Assembly (NCBI GenBank): GCA_902465645.1
Contig: CABQNX010000028.1
Coordinates: forward strand, 1-15,819
From: an uncultured Peptoniphilus sp.
GTDB taxonomy: Bacteria; Bacillota; Clostridia; Tissierellales; Peptoniphilaceae
Direction of reading: 5' to 3'
DNA: 15,819 nucleotides
Shown one piece after another: positions 12,731-15,819 of this stretch. The first letter of the stretch is position 1; each line of letters starts with the position of its first letter. The translations under genes were made by a program, and so were the position numbers. Under the pieces are notes generated by a model that saw nothing but the letters and a program-made list of their open reading frames with translations, was not told the DNA's origin and ran no database searches.

Positions 12731-13267
12731 TTACTTTTTCCCATCCCCCTCAAGCTCCAAGAGCTTCCTCTTTACATCTAAACCCCCAGCATATCCTCTT
12801 AGACTCCCGTCACTTCCTATTACCCTATGGCAAGGTATTATCAAGGAGATTGGATTGTGACCTACTGCTCCTCCAACTGCCTGGTTGGATACTCTCTCGT
12901 ACTTGCCACTTTTAAGTAATTCTTCCCCCACTTCTTTATAGGTCCAAGTCTTCCCATATGGAATCTTAAGCAAGATTTCCCAGACGTCTTTTCTAAACTC
13001 ACTTCCACTTACTTTTATTGGTGGAGTTAATCCTGGATCCTTTCCAGCAAAATATTTATCCAACCAATCTTCTGTAAGCCTTAGTATTTTAAATTTTTCT
13101 TCATCAAAATCATCTAATGATTTTAATTCAACTAATTGAATCTCTTCATCTCTTAACTTCTCTTGAAATTCGTTTTGACTCTCTAGATAAAGACCCAGCA
13201 AATTTTCTTGATCAAATATTATTAAAATTTCTCCCAACAAAGATTTATAGATTTTTTTATAAAGCAT
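12731..13267 (-). CDS. ogt: methylated-DNA--protein-cysteine methyltransferase
   Basis: Suicide repair protein that takes the methyl group from O6-methylguanine (and O4-methylthymine) onto its own cysteine. The 178-residue protein has an N-terminal Ogt-type domain (about 1-85) and the C-terminal DNA-binding/active domain: KIPYGKTWTYKEVGEEL, VGGAVGHNPISLIIPCHRVIG with the acceptor Cys146 in PCHRV, then GSLRGYAGGLDVKRKLLELEG. The acceptor is intact, so this is not an alkyltransferase-like (ATL) protein. The arginine finger position (human Arg128) is Gln129 here. ATG 13267 has GGAGGT upstream. It lies 47 bases beyond rplQ and past its terminator, with no obvious promoter of its own, so it may depend on read-through. 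Confidence 0.94.
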   Translation of the reverse strand: MLYKKIYKSLLGEILIIFDQENLLGLYLESQNEFQEKLRDEEIQLVELKSLDDFDEEKFKILRLTEDWLDKYFAGKDPGLTPPIKVSGSEFRKDVWEILLKIPYGKTWTYKEVGEELLKSGKYERVSNQAVGGAVGHNPISLIIPCHRVIGSDGSLRGYAGGLDVKRKLLELEGDGKK

Positions 13268-13286
13268 GAAACCTCCAAAAAATTAT

Positions 13287-13314
13287 AAAAAAAAGGAAAC
13301 CCCATTGGATTTCC
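13287..13314 (-). terminator. terminator of the ribosomal-protein operon (after rplQ)
   Basis: On the minus strand an 8 bp stem, GGAAATCC/GGGTTTCC with one G-U (plus-strand 13307-13314 with 13295-13302), has a four-base loop and is followed by eight U. It begins at the base after the rplQ stop codon. Confidence 0.9.
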
Positions 13315-13656
13315 TTATACTAATTCTATAATTGAAATTTCTGCGCCGTCTCCACGTCTTGGACCCATCTTTAAAACTCTAGTGTATCCACCGTTTCTGT
13401 CAGCATATTTTTCTGCATATTCGTCAAATAATTTTGTAACAACATCTTCTGAATAAATATATGCTAAAGCTTGTCTTCTTGCGTGAAGATCGCCTCTTTT
13501 TCCAAGTGTAATCATACGATCAGCAATTTTTTGAACTTCTTTTGCTCTTGTGTGAGTAGTTTCAATTCTACCTTCAGCTAAGAGAGAAGTAACAAGGTTT
13601 CTAAGCATTGCCTTTCTATGACTTGAATTACGGCCAAGTTTTCTATTTTTTGCCAT
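13315..13656 (-). CDS. rplQ: 50S ribosomal protein L17
   Basis: Large-subunit protein near the exit tunnel. The 113 residues start MAKNRKLGRNSSHRKAMLRN, the strongly conserved L17 opening, and end TRVLKMGPRRGDGAEISIIEL, the typical end. Length matches the short bacterial form. An AAGGAGG site precedes the ATG, and only ten bases separate it from rpoA. Last gene of the operon, followed at once by a terminator. Confidence 0.98.
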   Translation of the reverse strand: MAKNRKLGRNSSHRKAMLRNLVTSLLAEGRIETTHTRAKEVQKIADRMITLGKRGDLHARRQALAYIYSEDVVTKLFDEYAEKYADRNGGYTRVLKMGPRRGDGAEISIIELV

Positions 13657-13666
13657 AATGTCCTCC

Positions 13667-14614
13667 TTATTCTTCTTCAGGTTTGAGGCTTAAGCCTAAC
13701 TCGTCAAGTTTTTCAGTTACTTCTTGGAGAGATTTTCTACCAAGATTTCTAACCTTCATCATTTCACTTTCAGTTTTATTAGTTAGTTCCTCAACACTAT
13801 TTATGCCTGCTCTCTTTAGGCAGTTGAATGATCTTACTGATAAGTCTAATTCTTCAACTGTCATTTCGAGAACTTTTTCCTTTTGATCCTCTTCTTTTTC
13901 AACCATCAGGTTGATTTCACTGACATGTTCTTTTAGGCCAATGAAGAGTTCAAGATGTTCTGTTAAGATTTTTGCTGCAAGAGATGTTGCTTCGTCAGCC
14001 TTCATTGAACCATCTGTTGTAACTTCAAGGATTAACCTATCGTAGTCTGTTCTTTGTCCAACTCTTGTGTTTTCAACTTTCCAGTTTACTTTTTCAACAG
14101 GAGTGAAGTTAGAATCCATAGGTATAATTCCAATTTCAGTTATTTCATCTTTTTTAAGTTCAGAAGGTTCGTAGCCTCTTCCCTTTTCCACCATCATTTC
14201 AAGATAGAAATCAGCATCATCATTTAGGGTTGCTATATGTTGATCTGGATTAATAATACTTACATGTGGTGCGAGTTCAATGTCAGAGGCTTTAATCTCT
14301 CCCTTGCCCTTTTTTTCTATTACTAGTTTTACAGGCTCATCTTCAGTCATCTTTAAAACAATAGATTTAATGTTTAAAACTATTTCAGGTACATCTTCCA
14401 ATACTCCTGGAATTGTATCAAATTCATGTTCAACGCCACGTATATTGATAAAAGATACAGCTGCGCCTGGTAGAGAGGAAAGTAACACTCTTCTTAAGGA
14501 ATTTCCAATAGTGATACCAAATCCAGCTTCTAAGGGTTCAACGACAAACTTGCCATATAAACCCGATTCATCTAATTCTTCAATACTAATCCTAGGTTTT
14601 TCAATTTCAATCAT
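13667..14614 (-). CDS. rpoA: RNA polymerase alpha subunit
   Basis: Scaffold subunit that dimerises to nucleate RNA polymerase assembly. Of 315 residues, about 1-230 form the N-terminal domain (YGKFVVEPLEAGFGITIGNS, then RRVLLSSLPGAAV, the assembly and dimer region); after a Glu/Lys-rich linker (about 235-250) comes the C-terminal domain that binds UP elements and activators, with SVRSFNCLKRAGINSVEEL and RNLGRKSLQEV, the DNA-contacting helix-hairpin segments. Usual Firmicute length. AGAAGGAGGGT precedes the ATG. It stands between rpsK and rplQ; rpsD, often found before it, is missing. Confidence 0.98.
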   Translation of the reverse strand: MIEIEKPRISIEELDESGLYGKFVVEPLEAGFGITIGNSLRRVLLSSLPGAAVSFINIRGVEHEFDTIPGVLEDVPEIVLNIKSIVLKMTEDEPVKLVIEKKGKGEIKASDIELAPHVSIINPDQHIATLNDDADFYLEMMVEKGRGYEPSELKKDEITEIGIIPMDSNFTPVEKVNWKVENTRVGQRTDYDRLILEVTTDGSMKADEATSLAAKILTEHLELFIGLKEHVSEINLMVEKEEDQKEKVLEMTVEELDLSVRSFNCLKRAGINSVEELTNKTESEMMKVRNLGRKSLQEVTEKLDELGLSLKPEEE

Positions 14615-14640
14615 GGGTACCCTCCTTCTCGGTCAATAGT

Positions 14641-15036
14641 TTAGACTCTTCTACGTTTTGGTGGTCTACATCCATTGTGAGGAATTGGAGTAACATCTTT
14701 AATCATTGTTACTTCAAGACCTGATGCTTGAAGAGATCTAATTGCAGCTTCTCTTCCTGAACCTGGACCCTTAACATATACGTCAACGCTCTTTAGTCCG
14801 TGTTCTTTAGCTTTTTCAGCTGCTTCTTGTGCTGCCTCTTGTGCTGCAAAAGGAGTAGACTTTCTTGAACCTCTAAATCCAAGTTGTCCAGCACTAGCCC
14901 AAGATATAACATTACCGTTAATATCAGTAAGAGTAACCATAGTGTTGTTAAATGTTGAAGCTATATGTGCTTCGCCTTTTTCAATATTTTTACGTACACG
15001 TCTTCTAGCACGTGTAACTTTTTGTTTTTTTGCCAT
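14641..15036 (-). CDS. rpsK: 30S ribosomal protein S11
   Basis: Platform protein of the small subunit that touches the mRNA/anti-Shine-Dalgarno region. The 131-residue sequence has the basic N-terminal tail, AHIASTFNNTMVTLTDINGN, WASAGQLGFRGSRKSTPFAA, GPGSGREAAIRSL and the closing TPIPHNGCRPPKRRRV, all diagnostic. Twelve bases separate it from rpsM. The normal length and spacing fit a standard operon member. Confidence 0.98.
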   Translation of the reverse strand: MAKKQKVTRARRRVRKNIEKGEAHIASTFNNTMVTLTDINGNVISWASAGQLGFRGSRKSTPFAAQEAAQEAAEKAKEHGLKSVDVYVKGPGSGREAAIRSLQASGLEVTMIKDVTPIPHNGCRPPKRRRV

Positions 15037-15048
15037 TTAAGTCCCCCC

Positions 15049-15411
15049 TTACTTACTCTTAGAAACAAGTTTCTTAGGACCTTTTCTTGTCCTAGCATTT
15101 GTCTTAGTCTTTTGTCCTCTTACAGGAAGACCAGCTTTATGTCTTCTTCCACGGTAGCAGTTAATTTCACGAAGTCTCTTGATGTTCATAGCAACATCAC
15201 GACGTAAATCACCTTCTACATGGTACTTATCAATTTCTTCTCTAATTTTAGCAAGTTCTGCTTCTGTAAGGTCTTTAACACGAGTGTCAAAGTCAATACC
15301 AGCTGCAGTTAAAATTTCTTGAGATCTGGGTTTTCCAATACCGTAGATATATGTGAGTCCAATTTCAACTCTTTTTTCTCTAGGTAAATCAACACCGGAA
15401 ATTCTAGCCAT
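15049..15411 (-). CDS. rpsM: 30S ribosomal protein S13
   Basis: Head protein of the small subunit that contacts the P-site tRNA and forms the B1 bridges with the large subunit. 120 residues: MARISGVDLPREKRVEIGLT, the helix-two-turn-helix YGIGKPRSQEIL, VEGDLRRDVAMNIKRL, CYRGRRHKAGLPVRGQKTKT and the basic tail NARTRKGPKKLVSKSK that reaches the tRNA. Standard length. It follows rpmJ by 11 bases. Confidence 0.98.
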   Translation of the reverse strand: MARISGVDLPREKRVEIGLTYIYGIGKPRSQEILTAAGIDFDTRVKDLTEAELAKIREEIDKYHVEGDLRRDVAMNIKRLREINCYRGRRHKAGLPVRGQKTKTNARTRKGPKKLVSKSK

Positions 15412-15422
15412 AATTACCTCCC

Positions 15423-15536
15423 TTATCCCTGTCTTTGTTTATGTTTCGGATTTTCACAGATTACCATTACTTTTCCGTTTCTTTTAATTATTTTGCACTT
15501 TTCGCACATCTTTTTTACAGATGGTCTTACTTTCAT
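15423..15536 (-). CDS. rpmJ: 50S ribosomal protein L36, zinc-binding form
   Basis: A 37-residue protein between infA and rpsM, MKVRPSVKKMCEKCKIIKR at its N-terminus and NPKHKQRQG at its end. Cys11, Cys14, Cys27 and His32 form the C-C-C-H zinc ribbon, so this is the zinc-dependent (C+) paralogue rather than the zinc-free form made under zinc starvation. ATG 15536 is preceded by AGGAGG within the infA-rpmJ gap. Very short but unmistakable. Confidence 0.97.
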   Translation of the reverse strand: MKVRPSVKKMCEKCKIIKRNGKVMVICENPKHKQRQG

Positions 15537-15558
15537 TTAAATGCCTCCTGACTCTGGA

Positions 15559-15777
15559 TTATTTCTTTCTCCAAGTTATTCTTCCTCGAGTAAGATCATA
15601 AGGTGAAAGCTCAACTGTCACCTTATCACCAGGAAGAATTCTAATATAATTCATTCTCAATTTACCTGAAATATGAGCGAGTATGATATGTCCATTCTCA
15701 AGTTCAACCTTGAAATGAGTATTAGGAAGAGCGTCTACAACAACGCCTTCTACTTCAATTACATCTTCTTTAGCCAT
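15559..15777 (-). CDS. infA: translation initiation factor IF-1
   Basis: Binds the A site of the 30S subunit during initiation. The 72-residue S1/OB-fold protein reads MAKEDVIEVEGVVVDALPNT, then FKVELENGHIILAHISGKLRM, ILPGDKVTVELSPYDL and a final RGRITWRKK, the standard sequence and length. AAAGGAGGATCC precedes the ATG. First complete gene of the operon segment here. Confidence 0.98.
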   Translation of the reverse strand: MAKEDVIEVEGVVVDALPNTHFKVELENGHIILAHISGKLRMNYIRILPGDKVTVELSPYDLTRGRITWRKK

Positions 15778-15795
15778 ATTATTAAGGATCCTCCT

Positions 15796-15819
15796 TTAGC
15801 TATAAGGTAATAGTTTCTT
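15796..15819 (-). CDS. possible C-terminal end of the gene upstream of infA (cut by the window)
   Basis: On the minus strand an open frame runs from the window edge through seven codons (KKLLPYS) to a TAA that overlaps the infA Shine-Dalgarno. A gene such as map or a KOW-domain RNA-binding protein is usual just upstream of infA, but seven codons are far too few for a call. Confidence 0.25.
   Translation of the reverse strand, partial: KKLLPYS

Overview
This 15.8 kb window comes from a low-GC, Gram-positive anaerobe. The compact infA-rpmJ-rpsM-rpsK-rpoA-rplQ block, the strong AGGAGG-type ribosome binding sites, a CIRCE-controlled groES-groEL operon, a Staphylococcus-type class I aldolase and a tryptophanase/NSS-transporter pair together suggest a peptone-fermenting member of the Peptoniphilaceae (Anaerococcus/Peptoniphilus/Finegoldia type). 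The family assignment is an inference from gene content and style, not from a search.

Layout. 1-3265 (minus strand) holds two short overlapping operons: mscL - patatin-like lipase - CoA-type Nudix hydrolase, and rnhA - dCMP deaminase. A compact divergent promoter region separates rnhA from fda (class I fructose-bisphosphate aldolase, plus strand), which ends at a clear terminator. Then comes the most interesting locus: a long structured leader carrying two copies of an RNA-like motif, with a segment exactly placed to mask the ribosome binding site, followed by an unusually long tryptophanase (tnaA) and an NSS-family transporter that probably imports tryptophan. A shared bidirectional terminator separates these from gloB (minus). 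A small secreted or membrane-anchored protein of unknown function follows on the plus strand. 

9029-9735 is a gene-free array of four or five units, each headed by a terminator-like hairpin, between two convergent transcripts. groES-groEL (minus) starts from a promoter that abuts a CIRCE operator. 11770-12730 is gene-free and holds an 835 bp inverted-repeat element: 33 bp terminal inverted repeats, mirrored GC-rich hairpins with G-quadruplex-like tracts, mirrored AT-rich cruciforms, and a family of small hairpins whose stems differ in sequence but keep their pairing. The window ends with ogt and the tail of the main ribosomal-protein operon, in which rpsD is absent between rpsK and rpoA.

How the genes fit together: tnaA plus the transporter form an amino-acid catabolism unit (tryptophan to indole, pyruvate and ammonia) that seems to be controlled at its leader RNA. 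The rest is housekeeping: translation, transcription, chaperonin, nucleotide pools, DNA/RNA repair, glycolysis, methylglyoxal detoxification and osmotic protection. The best candidates for something undescribed are the tandem tnaA leader, the modular terminator array and the palindromic element upstream of groES.
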